From an uncultured Sphingobacteriales bacterium (GTDB taxonomy: Bacteria; Bacteroidota; Bacteroidia; Chitinophagales; Chitinophagaceae): DNA of 64,000 nt. Shown here one piece after another: positions 17,673 through 27,199 of the stretch (the first letter of the stretch is position 1; every line of letters starts with the position of its first letter). The position numbers and the translations under genes are program-made. The stretch spans positions 16,436 through 80,435 of the forward strand of contig CALKHN010000048.1 of the NCBI GenBank assembly GCA_937991535.1. The letters run 5' to 3'. Under the pieces are notes generated by a model that worked only from the letters and a program-made list of their open reading frames with translations, was not told the origin of the DNA and searched no databases.

Positions 17673-17710
17673 CGGTCGGCATCTGCCGCGGCGGATCAGA
17701 CCGCGGATGA
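17669..17710. repeat. palindromic repeat, upstream copy flanking the toxin-antitoxin pair
   Basis: The 42-base block GTGGCGGTCGGC...CCGCGGCGGATCAGACCG...GGATGA is nearly the same as 18382-18422. The centre CCGCGGCGG is a perfect palindrome. The left arm has diverged from the downstream copy by a small insertion and a few substitutions. Confidence 0.6.
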
Positions 17711-17790
17711 CTTACGCCTCCTGAAACCTGTAGTCAGGCAAATTATATTGCGGTATGTTATTAAGGATGCGACCCAAAGGGGTATAGCGC

Positions 17791-17820
17791 TTTAGTTACT
17801 AAAATAAAGAAGTAAATTTG
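17791..17820 (+). promoter_or_regulatory. likely promoter of the toxin-antitoxin operon
   Basis: TAAATTTG at 17813-17820 matches the Bacteroidota -7 consensus TAnnTTTG. TTTA at 17791-17794 lies 18 bases upstream as a weak -33 element. The distance to the antitoxin ATG at 17841 gives a short leader. Confidence 0.45.
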
Positions 17821-17840
17821 TAGAAGTAAAAATGATCATT

Positions 17841-18074
17841 ATGGCAACCCCATCCATATCACAGGAAATGCTGAATTATTTCATGCAGTTGAATGATGCA
17901 GAAAGGAAATCCGTATTGGAATTGATAAAGACATTTTTGAGGAGCCGTAAGAGTGAGTTTACGCCTCAAAGTCTGGAAGACTATAACCAGGAACTGGAGC
18001 AGGCCGATGAAGAAATAGAAGCTGGTGATTATATGTCTCATGAAGAAGTAATGAAAAGATACCTGAAGCAATAA
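17841..18074 (+). CDS. antitoxin of a ParE/RelE-type module
   Basis: A 77-residue acidic protein; an in-frame ATG three codons earlier (17832) is nearly at the predicted transcription start, so 17841 is preferred. The N-terminal half (ISQEMLNYFMQLNDAERKSVLELIKTFL) is helical and could dimerise or bind DNA. The C-terminal half is strongly acidic (YNQELEQADEEIEAGDY) and ends in MSHEEVMKRYLK, a pattern seen in antitoxins whose tails wrap the toxin. Its identity comes mainly from being nine bases upstream of a ParE-like gene. Such antitoxins usually repress their own promoter. Confidence 0.75.
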   Translation: MATPSISQEMLNYFMQLNDAERKSVLELIKTFLRSRKSEFTPQSLEDYNQELEQADEEIEAGDYMSHEEVMKRYLKQ

Positions 18075-18083
18075 TCAGTACAA

Positions 18084-18380
18084 ATGGCACTGATTATTAA
18101 ATGGAACAACAAGGCGATAAAGCATTTTGATGAGGCAATTGAATACATTCAGCTTTCTTCTCCGGCGAATGCCGAAAAAGTTAAGCGGAAGATTTTATTA
18201 GCGATAGATGGTTTACTGGAGTCTCCCCAAAAATACAATCCCGATAAGTACAAAACAAAGAACGATGGCAGCTTCCGGGCTTTTGAAATGTATCATTACC
18301 GGATATCGTACCGATATAAAGGCAGTGAAATCCGGATTATCCGTATTCGTCATACAAAAATGAACCCGTTAACGTATTAA
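18084..18380 (+). CDS. ParE/RelE-family toxin
   Basis: A 98-residue basic protein with the RelE/ParE fold pattern: an N-terminal strand (LIIKWNNKAIKHFDEAIEYI), two helices (SPANAEKVKRKILLAIDGLLESP), and the C-terminal strands FRAFEMYHYRISYRYKGSEIRIIRIRHTKMNP. The RISYRY and RIIRIRHT strands are characteristic of ParE-like toxins. Whether it poisons gyrase (ParE) or cuts mRNA on the ribosome (RelE) cannot be told here. It follows the antitoxin by nine bases. The two genes are enclosed by palindromic repeats. Confidence 0.85.
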   Translation: MALIIKWNNKAIKHFDEAIEYIQLSSPANAEKVKRKILLAIDGLLESPQKYNPDKYKTKNDGSFRAFEMYHYRISYRYKGSEIRIIRIRHTKMNPLTY

Positions 18381-18381
18381 T

Positions 18382-18422
18382 GTGGCGGTCTGGTCCGCCG
18401 CGGCGGATCAGACCGTGGATGA
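18382..18422. repeat. palindromic repeat, downstream copy flanking the toxin-antitoxin pair
   Basis: GGTCTGGTCCGCCG (18387-18400) is followed at once by CGGCGGATCAGACC (18401-18414), a 28-base near-perfect palindrome whose single mismatch would be a G-U pair in RNA. It starts two bases after the toxin stop. The flanks GTGGC and GTGGATGA are shared with the copy at 17669-17710. Confidence 0.65.
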
Positions 18423-18452
18423 ATATGAAACCTGTAACTTGCCTCCTTCGCA

Positions 18453-21268
18453 CTACCGCATCAGCATAACAGATCCTTTGGTAAACTGAGCCGCTTCATT
18501 CACCGCTCTATACCGGCATATCCAGACATAGGTTCCGGCATTTTGAGGCAGGTTCCTGTACATTCCGTTCCAGCCTTCGTTGGGCTTGCGGCTGGTAAAA
18601 ACAATTTGACCGTAAATATTATATACGGTAAACGCGTATTCGCTTATGCGTCCGCTGATCAGCGGTTTAAAAGAATCATTGATACCATCATTGTTTGGGG
18701 TAAACGTATTGGGAACAAAAAAACGGGTGCTGCAATCTTTGGCAAATATGCCAATGGAATCCCGGCCAATGCACCCGTCATTGTCTTTTACCTGTAGCCG
18801 GTATATTCCCGGGGTTTGTATCGTAATGCTGTTTGCTGAAGCGCCTGTGTTCCACAGGTATTTATTAAATAATTTAAGAGGCTGTATGGTAAATGGATCC
18901 GTTGCGCAGATAGCAGTGTCGGCAGGCAGAAAGCAGGCAGGTGCCTGTGCTATTTTTGTAATGATTATGCTGTCGGATGCCCTGCAGCCCTGCAGGTTGC
19001 TCACCGTTACTTTATATTTTCCCGGGGTTTGTATGAGCATACTGCTGCCGGTTGAGCCATCCTGCCATAGATAGCTGCTAAACCCGCTGCCTGCATATAT
19101 GGTATCATCCTGGTGTAAGCAAAGGGTAGTTTTTTTAGGCAAAGTGATTACGGGGGCGGGGTATACAGCGAGTATTTGAATGGTATCTTTTGAAAGGCAA
19201 CCCGATGCATTTGCCGCCGATACCGAATAAGTGCCTGCCCGGTCTGCTTGTATATATTGACCTGTTTGCCCGTTGTTCCACTGATAGCGGCCGAATCCTG
19301 CACCTGCATCTAAAGTTAAAGGCTGGTTGCTGCATATGGCTGTATCCTTACCGAGATCAACAGGTGAAGGCTCGTTTATGGTAACCGTTATGGCATCATC
19401 AAAAGGATCGCCGCAATAATTGGTTGCTTTTACAAAGTACATTCCTGCCTGCTTTACAGTAAATACGGAGTCGCCTGAACCGTTTTGCCATTCATAATTT
19501 TTAAACCCCGCACCGGCTCGCAGCACAAGCGAATCGTTTTTGCAGATAGCAGTATCAGCACCTAATGCAATTTTACCCGGACTGATCAAAACATTGAGCT
19601 TTATGGAGTCCTTCAAATCAATACAGGAAGACAGTGAAGCGTACAGGTAACCCTGCCATTGCTTTTTAAAGGTAATGGCAACGGAAGAATCGTTCATCGG
19701 GGTTATTGTCCCTGCCGGATCATCTGTTTGCCATAGCACCTGTTTTAGGCAACCGGCATCTTTGCGGGCAGTAAAAATATAGGTCTGCGCAGTATCGCAA
19801 ATGGTGGTGACGGCCGGCTTTATTTTTAAAAAAGAACAACGGCTTATTTGCCGGCAATAATCTTCTTCCAAAAGATTAAAGTCGCTTACCGAAATACCAG
19901 GATCGCTCTCTGCAAGCTGGATGCTGCTGGAATAGGTAAAGTAATCATCGTTGTGCGGTGTTATCGGGAATGGATCTAATTGTACAAATGAAGTATCCGG
20001 CCCAAAACAGGGATCCGCTGCATTATCCTATCCTGTTTGGTAGAGTTGAATATATGAATTGCCGTCGCGGAGATAACTGCTTACGATGTTGAGGTATTGA
20101 TGGTTGTAATGAAGCGGGTACTTGCCGCCGTATGAAATAACTTCATTTGCTGAAAAAGGCATTTTCCTTTGCCTGATTATTTGCCCGGACTTACTGATAG
20201 TGGCAACATACATCGTGTTGTTATATTCGTCCAGCGCGGTATAAATGCTCCAGTTGCCCGCAGGGTCGGTGGCGCCGAAACGATAGGTGGTGGCAGACAT
20301 TTGACTGTTTGAAAAAACCCTTCCCCCGCTGAAGTTGAGCAGGGTATCCATAGTGGTGTTGATGAGACCGAAGCGGTTTTGCGCAAAGGAATAGAACCTG
20401 TCGCTAATGTAAAATAATCTTCATTGGATTTAACCATATCTGCATATACCCACTGATGCATGGTTTTAACTAAGGGGTATGCCTGCGTCCGGGTGGAAAA
20501 ATACGATCTGGATTGTAGGAGTTCGCCGGTTTGATGATCCATTTTAAAGGCGAATATATTTTCATCAATTTCCGCATTGCCGGGTATGGGGCAGCCACTA
20601 CTCCTGCCAAAAGCATACAGCATGTTTTTATCGGTTATTACACCGGTTATGGTTGACGAACTGCAAGTGTTTCCCGCAAACCACCTGTTGTATAATATAT
20701 TTCCGCTATTATCCATTTTAATGATTAGCGGTACTTTTTCACCAGCATGAGCCCATTCTTCCACACCTATAGTAGCGGCTATTATAATGTCATTATTATC
20801 GGTAACGGCCATTTGAACGTTTAGAAAAGAATCATCAACAGCAACAGTCGTAAGCTCCTTTGTCCACAGCAGGTTGCCTGCATTGCTTAGCTGTATAACA
20901 TTAATTGCACTGCCGGAGTTGTCTCCGGCATCGCGATATACAATAACAAAATTTCCATTGTTCAGCTCTTTTATTCCATTGATGAGTTGAAAATCCGTGT
21001 TATCAGATCCTTTCTTTATTTTCTTGCTCCATACAACGGTTCCGAACGGATTGATCTTAGTTATGAATAAGGTGACTTCGCCATTGACTGTGTTGAAATT
21101 CCTGCCTGCTATTACCGTAGCGCCATCCCGCGTAATGATATTTTCACTGGCATGCAGTACCATACCGGCATCGTAATAGCCTTTCCGGTAAAAAGTATCC
21201 GCACAGTTTTGGGAGAAACTGATGGAGGTGGAAAAACAAGCTGCCAGTGATAAAAAAAGGGCTTTTAT
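18453..21268 (-). pseudogene. inactivated T9SS-type surface protein with gliding-motility C-terminal domain
   Basis: An ancestral gene of about 938 codons. It begins with a signal peptide (KALFLSLAACFSTSISFSQ), continues with WD-like repeats, then about four Ig/PKD-like repeats of some 65 residues (each starting with D-T-A-I-C or T-T-L-C and containing Y-x-W-x-x-G), and ends in the CHU_C-type domain used for type IX secretion (VPNTFTPNNDGINDSFKP... to the end). Three lesions are seen: the expected start codon is ATA (21266-21268); one base is missing near 20406-20407, after DYFT, where the frame jumps to SDRFYSFAQNRFGL; and an in-frame TAG lies at 20028-20030 between LYQTG and DNAADPC. Remaining open pieces are 20177-21163, 20028-20351 and 18453-19871. 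Sequencing error could explain one of these but hardly all three. Confidence 0.8.
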
Positions 21269-21628
21269 TTCAGGTATACCAATGCTTTCTGGTTTTTTGC
21301 GGAAGACGATGTCTTATTTGTGATTTGCAGAATATTCTTACAAGTTCGTAAAAGTCGGGCTTAAATACTTCTAATAAACGATTTGATTATAAGATATGTT
21401 GTAGCTGTTGTTATCAATACTGCCTGTTAAACAGTTGTAAACTTCCATTTCCGCAATTGCTATATGTTTCTATGTATCATAACTTCTTGTACTTCCGCTA
21501 TACGTTGTCTCCGGACTGCGTATCAATTATGTTCTCCCCAAACACTGTTCCGCCAGCCATCTATTATAATATCCCGGGAGAATTTTGTATATTGTATCAG
21601 ATCTTTTCTTCATCTAAAACTTTGCCAT
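21269..21628. other. intergenic region with no gene found
   Basis: 360 bases between the start of the surface-protein pseudogene and the DoxX gene. It must contain the DoxX promoter and formerly that of the pseudogene. The frame in front of DoxX stays open here but the translation (MFLCIITSCTSAIRCL...) looks non-coding. I see no array, long hairpin or RNA gene. Confidence 0.5.
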
Positions 21629-22078
21629 ATGAACCTCCTTCACAGTATGGAAAGATGGGGAGACACCCATCATCCCAAATGGCTCGATTTCATCCGTATG
21701 TTGCTGGGTATATTTCTTTTTATACGGGGTGTGGAATTTATCAATAACATGGATCAGTTGAGCGCCCTCATGGCTAAAAACGAATTTCTCGGTTCCATGT
21801 CGCTGGGCGTGCTGGCGCATTATGTAGTGTTCGCGCATATTGTAGGCGGCGCATTGATCACTTTCGGACTGCTTACCCGTTTGGCATGCCTGGTGCAGAT
21901 CCCTATTTTATTGGGCGCTGTTTTTTTTGTAAATGCAGATGCAGGAATTTTGTCGCCCAATGAAGGGCTTTGGCTTTCTATACTTATTTTGGCATTGCTG
22001 ATCTTTTTTCTGGTAAGCGGCAGCGGTACTGTTTCTGTAGATGAACAAATGCGCAGGCAACCGGAAAGGAGAAAATGA
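21629..22078 (+). CDS. DoxX-family membrane protein
   Basis: A 149-residue membrane protein with four hydrophobic segments: FIRMLLGIFLFIRGVEFI, MSLGVLAHYVVFAHIVGGALITFGLLTRLACLVQIPILLGAVFFV (two segments) and LWLSILILALLIFFLV. The R-x-x-L-G-x-x-x-F-x-x-G start and the G-G-x-x-x-x-x-G-L-x-T-R-L block fit the DoxX family. Members are found in varied redox and stress roles; no specific reaction is established. I chose the ATG at 21629; ATG 21647 is the alternative, and longer starts give non-membrane sequence. Confidence 0.8.
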   Translation: MNLLHSMERWGDTHHPKWLDFIRMLLGIFLFIRGVEFINNMDQLSALMAKNEFLGSMSLGVLAHYVVFAHIVGGALITFGLLTRLACLVQIPILLGAVFFVNADAGILSPNEGLWLSILILALLIFFLVSGSGTVSVDEQMRRQPERRK

Positions 22079-22213
22079 CGTATATTAAAAGTAAGAATAG
22101 TTAAAAATTATGAAAAGGTGAAAAATGAAGGTGTATAAATCACGTTATTATATTATTTTGTTGGCGTAAAGCCTGGTATATTTCTGCCCCGTTTAAACAA
22201 TAAATAATAATAT

Positions 22214-22651
22214 ATGATGATGTTCCCTGCTAAAACAGTATTCTTTAGCTTATGCTGTTTTACCCTGCTTGTCGCTTCCTCCTGTAAAAAAAACGACAAT
22301 CCGTCCGGATCTGCCACTGTTAGCACAACCGTAACTTCAGGAACCTGGAAGGTTACGTATTATCTTGAGAGGGACGCGGACCATACATCAAGTTTCGCTG
22401 GTTATACATTTACATTTAACAGCAACGGAACGGTAACTGCTGTAAAAACCGGTGATACGGTAAACGGTACCTGGTCGGCAGGCAACGACGACAGCAGGGT
22501 TAAATTTATCCTGAACTTTATTGCCCCCGATCCATTTAGAGAAATAAGCGAAGACTGGCGCGTAACAGAACGTACAAACAATAAGTTAAGGCTGGAAGAC
22601 ACGAGTGGGGGAGACGATCATATTGACTATCTTACTTTTGAAAAAAATTAG
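22214..22651 (+). CDS. small lipoprotein with lipocalin-like fold
   Basis: A 145-residue lipoprotein: signal peptide with lipobox LLVASSC (Cys24), a Ser/Thr-rich linker, then SGTWKVTYYLERD...YTFTFNSNGTVTAVKTGDTVNGTWSAGND...KLRLED...LTFEKN. The GTW start and the F-x-F-x-x-x-G-T-V pattern followed by G-x-W are typical of lipocalin-like (META/DUF4923-like) lipoproteins common in Bacteroidota. They sit on the outer membrane; ligand unknown. The gene stands alone. Confidence 0.75.
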   Translation: MMMFPAKTVFFSLCCFTLLVASSCKKNDNPSGSATVSTTVTSGTWKVTYYLERDADHTSSFAGYTFTFNSNGTVTAVKTGDTVNGTWSAGNDDSRVKFILNFIAPDPFREISEDWRVTERTNNKLRLEDTSGGDDHIDYLTFEKN

Positions 22652-22791
22652 AAAACCCGACCGGTCTATGAATTCCTAGCGCTGACAATTCGCCGGGGTC
22701 ACCCTCTCCCTTAGCTACTATGCTGTGAAGACCCCGTTGGGAAAAAAGATACAGAGGTGTGGGCTATCAGCTTTCAGGTGAAGCCATCCCT

Positions 22792-22885
22792 GGAACTTGT
22801 AACCTGTAACTTGAACGTCACAGTGTTTCAAAGCGAAGCATGTATTTCATTTTCAAATTTTCAGATTTCCACATTTTCACATTCT
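22792..22885. repeat. period-7 and period-8 arrays at the argS end
   Basis: 22792-22819 holds GGAACTT GTAACCT GTAACTT GAACGTC. 22846-22885 holds TTCATTTT CAAATTTT CAGATTTC CACATTTT CACATTCT, which runs through the argS stop codon at 22877-22879. A separate GGGGTC/GACCCC inverted repeat with a 29-base loop lies at 22695-22735. Confidence 0.6.
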
Positions 22886-24658
22886 CTCCGGTACTTCAAT
22901 ACCGGATAACCTCATACCCGAGGCAATAACATTTGCCGTCATCTGGCAGACGCGCAGCCGCAACTGTTTTTTATTTTCCGTTTCGGCTTTCAGCACCCGG
23001 TGTTCGGTTACAAAGGAGTTGAATGTTTTTGCAAGCTCGTAACAATAGTTCACTATTACGGAGGGATTGTGTTCAAAAGCAGATTGTTCTATAGCGGCTG
23101 GATATTTTTCTAATAAAATGATCAGTTCCTTTTCCAAAGGCAGCAGGGGCTCGCTGTGTTGCAGTGTAAAATTGTTATCCGGCTGTTCATTCCTGAGAAT
23201 GGCTTTTGCCCTGGCGTGCGAAAATTGCACAAAGGATGCTGTAAAGCCATGAAAATCTATACTTTCCTCGGGGTTGAAGATCATTCTTTTTTTAGGATCA
23301 ACCCGCAAAATAAAAAACTTTAAAGCGCCCAATCCGATCGTGTTATAGAGTTTGCCGAGTTCTTCGGCAGTAAAATCTTTTACCTTTCCTAACTCTTCGG
23401 TTTTCTGAGCCGCCACTTTTATCATCTCGTCAATAATATCATCCGCATCAACAACGGTTCCCTCCCTCGTTTTCATACGGCCCGAAGGCAGCTCCACCAT
23501 ACCGTAGCTGAGATGGTAAATACCTTCGGAAGAAGGCAGCCCCAGTTTTTCACAGATCAGTTTCAGTACCTTGAAGTGATAATTCTGTTCATCGCCCACC
23601 ACATAAATGCTCTGATCGTAATGGTATGCTTCGTATTTAACAACAGCTAAGCCTATATCCTGCGTAATGTAAACCGCCGTTCCGTCTTTTCGCTGCACTA
23701 TCTTTTCGTCAAGTCCCTCCGCGGTTAAATCAACCCACACGCTGTTGTCGTCTTTTTTAAAGAATACGCCTTTTTGCAATCCTTCTTCCACTAATTTTTT
23801 TCCCAGCAAATAGGTATCGCTTTCGTAGTAAATTTTATCAAAATCACTGCCAATTCTTTTATACGTAATATCAAATCCCGCATATACCCAACTATTCATT
23901 TGTTTCCATAATGCTATCACATCCGGCTTTCCAGCCTCCCAGTCTACCAGCATTTGCTGGGCCGCTTTCATAATAGGCGCTTCTTTTTCCGCGGCTTCCT
24001 CACTCATACCGGTGGCTTTTAAGGCCTGTACTTCTTTTTTAAATTCCGTTCCAAACTGCACATAATAATCCCCTACAAAATGATCTCCTTTCGTGCCCGT
24101 ACTTTCGGGGGTGGCGCCGTTAGCGAATTTTTGCCAGGCAACCATGCTTTTGCATATGTGTATGCCCCTGTCGTTGGCAATACAGGTTTTAATCACATCA
24201 TATCCGTCCGCCTTTAAAATTTCGGATACACTCCATCCCAAAAAAATATTGCGCAGGTGCCCGAGGTGCAGGGGCTTGTTGGTATTGGGTGAAGCGTATT
24301 CCACCACGATGGTTTTGCCGTTCCCTGCTTTTCTGCCGTACGCATTGTTCCCGTAATGATCATTCAGCATGGCAGTCCAGTAAGCATCGGTGATGGTGAG
24401 GTTCAAAAAACCTTTGATCACATTAAAGGAAGAAAATAAAGCGGGAGATGTTTGTATTAAATGTTCGCCCAGGGTTTTTCCCAAAGCATCAGGCGATTGT
24501 TTTAGCGGTTTCAACAGGCTAAATAAAACAACGGTGTAATCGCCTTCAAACTCCGGTTTGGTTTGGTTGATCTGAAAATCCTTTGCGCTGAATGGCTGGC
24601 TGTACAGTTGCGCCAGTGCTTTAATAACAGCCTGCTGAATACCTGATGTAACGGACAT
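22877..24658 (-). CDS. argS: arginyl-tRNA synthetase
   Basis: A 593-residue class I aminoacyl-tRNA synthetase. The HIGH motif is in ASPNTNKPLHLGHLRN (HLGH at 131-134), preceded by the arginine-specific N-terminal Add1 domain (residues about 1-100). The KMSKS-equivalent is GRMKTREGTVVDADD, typical of ArgRS variants lacking the canonical KMSK. The C-terminal DALR anticodon-binding domain ends in the family-specific GIEVPERM. It is divergent from the acetyltransferase-like gene at 24757. A possible -7 box TATTTTTG on the minus strand lies at 24682-24689, but the spacing to a -33 element is short. Confidence 0.95.
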   Translation of the reverse strand: MSVTSGIQQAVIKALAQLYSQPFSAKDFQINQTKPEFEGDYTVVLFSLLKPLKQSPDALGKTLGEHLIQTSPALFSSFNVIKGFLNLTITDAYWTAMLNDHYGNNAYGRKAGNGKTIVVEYASPNTNKPLHLGHLRNIFLGWSVSEILKADGYDVIKTCIANDRGIHICKSMVAWQKFANGATPESTGTKGDHFVGDYYVQFGTEFKKEVQALKATGMSEEAAEKEAPIMKAAQQMLVDWEAGKPDVIALWKQMNSWVYAGFDITYKRIGSDFDKIYYESDTYLLGKKLVEEGLQKGVFFKKDDNSVWVDLTAEGLDEKIVQRKDGTAVYITQDIGLAVVKYEAYHYDQSIYVVGDEQNYHFKVLKLICEKLGLPSSEGIYHLSYGMVELPSGRMKTREGTVVDADDIIDEMIKVAAQKTEELGKVKDFTAEELGKLYNTIGLGALKFFILRVDPKKRMIFNPEESIDFHGFTASFVQFSHARAKAILRNEQPDNNFTLQHSEPLLPLEKELIILLEKYPAAIEQSAFEHNPSVIVNYCYELAKTFNSFVTEHRVLKAETENKKQLRLRVCQMTANVIASGMRLSGIEVPERM

Positions 24659-24756
24659 GAATCCACATTTTTAAAGGACTGCAAAAATAAGGATATGTGG
24701 GTTCAATCCTTTTTTTATGTTATTTTGTAGAAATGCAGTAGCTAAGCCCAATACAT

Positions 24757-25878
24757 ATGAAAATAATTGAAGTTAACAATGCAGCCACAAGAAAATCCTT
24801 TCTTGACCTCCCTAAAAAAATATATAAAAATGACCCCAACTGGGTTTGCCCTTTAAACAATGATATTGAATCGGTGTTTGATCCCCGCAGGAACAATTAT
24901 CATCAGAATGGTAAATGCATACGATGGATACTGAAAGACAAAGGTGGAAAGGTAATTGGCCGTATTGCCGCTTTCATCAATAACAAAAAGGCATACCTGT
25001 CTGAGCAACCCACAGGGGGCTGCGGTTTTTTTGAATGCACCGATAACCAGGATGCTGCCGACCTGTTGTTTGATACGGCTAAGGCCTGGCTTGCCGGAAA
25101 TGGAATGAAGGCAATGGACGGTCCGGTAAATTTTGGAGAGAATGATATGTGGTGGGGGCTGCTGGTGGAAGGCTTTGCGGTGCCTTATTATGGCATGAAC
25201 TATCATCAGCCTTATTACAAAAGATTGTTTGAACGCTATGGTTTTACGCCTTTATACGAACAGATATCCAATGCGATAGAAATATATAAACCTTTTCCGG
25301 AGCGCTTTACTAAAATCGCGGAATGGGTGGTTAAAAAACAGGGGTACCATTTCGAACACCTTAAGAAAAATGAGTTTCAGCGTTTTGCCGGTGATTTTAA
25401 AGAGATATACAACGATGCCTGGAAAGACTTTGAGAATTTTGCACCCATAACGGATATCGCTATACGTGAAACATTTGAAAAGATAAAGATCATTATGGAC
25501 GAAAGGCTGATCTGGTTTGCTTACGTAAATGGCGAACCGGCCGCTATGGTAGTGATCGTTCCGGATACCAATGAACTGATCAGCAATTTGAATGGTAAGC
25601 TGGGACTTTGGGGCAAACTAAAATTTCTGATGAACAAATGGAATTATAAGAATAAACGGATGCGGGCCATTATTATGGGAACCAAAACAAAATTTCAAAA
25701 GCATGGACTTGAAGCTGCCATGATCATCAAGCTAAAGGAATATGTTTTACCGTTGCAGCAGTATAAAGAGCTGGAGTTATCCTGGGTAGGTGATTTTAAT
25801 ACCAAGATGATCGCCCTGCATGAAGCAACAGGCGCTACCTTTTCTAAAAAGCACATCACCTACAGGTATATCTTTTAA
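24757..25878 (+). CDS. GNAT-like N-acyltransferase, YghO-type
   Basis: A 373-residue protein starting MKIIEVNNAATRKSFLDLPKKIYKNDPNWVCPL, a start typical of the family often named YghO or 'GNAT N-acetyltransferase' of 370-400 residues. It appears to contain two GNAT-like halves: KGGKVIGRIAAFINNKKA in the first and LIWFAYVNGEPAAMVVIVPD in the second. Other recognisable parts are GPVNFGENDMWWGLLVEGF and PYYGMNYHQPYY. The substrate is unknown. It lies 10 bases upstream of a small GNAT gene, probably in one operon. Confidence 0.75.
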   Translation: MKIIEVNNAATRKSFLDLPKKIYKNDPNWVCPLNNDIESVFDPRRNNYHQNGKCIRWILKDKGGKVIGRIAAFINNKKAYLSEQPTGGCGFFECTDNQDAADLLFDTAKAWLAGNGMKAMDGPVNFGENDMWWGLLVEGFAVPYYGMNYHQPYYKRLFERYGFTPLYEQISNAIEIYKPFPERFTKIAEWVVKKQGYHFEHLKKNEFQRFAGDFKEIYNDAWKDFENFAPITDIAIRETFEKIKIIMDERLIWFAYVNGEPAAMVVIVPDTNELISNLNGKLGLWGKLKFLMNKWNYKNKRMRAIIMGTKTKFQKHGLEAAMIIKLKEYVLPLQQYKELELSWVGDFNTKMIALHEATGATFSKKHITYRYIF

Positions 25879-25888
25879 ACAAACCGCG

Positions 25889-26296
25889 ATGATAAGCTAC
25901 CAGGTTGAAAATGATTTAAAGGCGGAAGAGTTCGTACATATATTGCAACGCTCCACACTTGGGGAGCGCAGGCCGGTTGATGACGCGGAACGCATCGCTG
26001 GCATGCTTGCGCATGGGAACCTTATACTAACAGCAAGGGATAATGGCCAAATTGTTGGCGTAGCCCGCTCACTCACCGATTTTTCATTTTGTACTTATTT
26101 ATCAGACCTTGCCGTTGATAAAGATTACCAGCATAAGGGCATAGGAAAGGAACTGATCCGGCGTACAAAATTGGAAGCGCCAAAAGCAAAGCTGATACTA
26201 CTGGCTGCTCCCGCTGCTGTAAACTATTATCCGCATATCGGGATGAAGCGGCACGAGCACTGCTTTTATATAGATCGCGCCGATGAATTGAAGTAA
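25889..26296 (+). CDS. GNAT-family N-acetyltransferase
   Basis: A 135-residue acetyltransferase. The ATG at 25889 is preferred because the longer in-frame start overlaps the upstream gene and adds no conserved sequence. The acetyl-CoA-binding motif A is SDLAVDKDYQHKGIGKELIRRT (pattern Q/R-x-x-G-x-G/A), and the N-terminal motif FVHILQRSTLGERRPVDD resembles small GNATs acting on small molecules. Its end is convergent with the MBL gene at 26311. Confidence 0.83.
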   Translation: MISYQVENDLKAEEFVHILQRSTLGERRPVDDAERIAGMLAHGNLILTARDNGQIVGVARSLTDFSFCTYLSDLAVDKDYQHKGIGKELIRRTKLEAPKAKLILLAAPAAVNYYPHIGMKRHEHCFYIDRADELK

Positions 26297-26310
26297 TACA
26301 CTTTGAGCCC

Positions 26311-27159
26311 CTATAAAACTTCGCTGCTCCAATGCCCTCCAATGGGTAAAATGGTATAGGCCTGCTGAACTGCCTCAGCCCGTGCTGCAAAATCGGCAGG
26401 ATTTGCAGTGTTGAAAGTAAACATATCATAATGACAGGGAATAACATGTTGTATACCCGCTGCTTTAGCTAAATCCGCAGCTTCCTGTACATTAAGATTC
26501 CCCGCAACGCCTCTTGCCGGGTCGTTGCCGTTGATGGGAAGCAATGCCAGGTTGATTTGAAATGGGCTTAGTATTTTTTCTAACCCGGAATACCAAAGCG
26601 TATCGCCGCTATGGTAAATGGAATAATTACCAAACTGTATAATGTACCCCATATAAAGGCATTCGCCATTTTCATTACGGTCAACATTATTGTGCGCGGC
26701 GGCAATGCCATGAAAAGTAAACTCACCAATGGTTATCTGTTTCCCTTCATTCATGCCTGAAGGAAATGCTTCCGGTATTTGCACTCTGCCGGCAACAAAG
26801 CTTCTGTTGGCTTCGGGGATAATGAAGGTGATGCCTGGATTGTTTTTAATGATGGGTACTAAAGTTTCTGCATCTAAATGATCAGTGTGGTTATGACTGG
26901 AACTTACAATGGAAATGTTTTTCAATAACCCGGGCTTCACCACCTGCTCACTCATTCGGGTATGCGGTTTAAGGGTATCTGCATATTTTTTTGTGAGGGA
27001 ATCCGAAAGATAGGGGTCAATCAGCAGCCTTTTCCCCTGCCATAGCAGCAGGTAGCCGCTTTGCCCCAGCCACCACAGGTGAAAATGTTTTTTATCATTT
27101 TCATACTGCTGTACCTGTGCAATAAAATCATTATCCTTTATAACAGCCGGAATCATCAT
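26311..27159 (-). CDS. metallo-beta-lactamase-fold hydrolase, UlaG-like
   Basis: A 282-residue MBL-fold enzyme with the metal motif SHNHTDHLD (His89, His91, Asp93, His94), preceded by WWLGQSGYLLLWQGKRLLIDPYLSD, which is characteristic of the UlaG/lactonase-like branch. Further ligands are likely in IAAAHNN, YHSGDTLW and IPCHYDMF. UlaG itself opens a phosphorylated ascorbate lactone; whether this protein acts on a sugar lactone is inference. It is the last gene of the minus-strand cluster, 40 bases after the MetE-like gene, a gap that contains a CCGCCGTGGCGG palindrome. Confidence 0.82.
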   Translation of the reverse strand: MMIPAVIKDNDFIAQVQQYENDKKHFHLWWLGQSGYLLLWQGKRLLIDPYLSDSLTKKYADTLKPHTRMSEQVVKPGLLKNISIVSSSHNHTDHLDAETLVPIIKNNPGITFIIPEANRSFVAGRVQIPEAFPSGMNEGKQITIGEFTFHGIAAAHNNVDRNENGECLYMGYIIQFGNYSIYHSGDTLWYSGLEKILSPFQINLALLPINGNDPARGVAGNLNVQEAADLAKAAGIQHVIPCHYDMFTFNTANPADFAARAEAVQQAYTILPIGGHWSSEVL

Positions 27160-27176
27160 CCCAAATCTTAAACCTG

Positions 27177-27190
27177 TCCGCCGTGGCGGA
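27177..27190. repeat. TCCGCCGTGGCGGA palindrome
   Basis: A 14-base near-perfect palindrome in the 40-base gap between the MBL and MetE-like genes. It has the same core as the repeats at 14591, 14641, 17681 and 18393. Confidence 0.5.
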
Positions 27191-27199
27191 TCTCAAATT

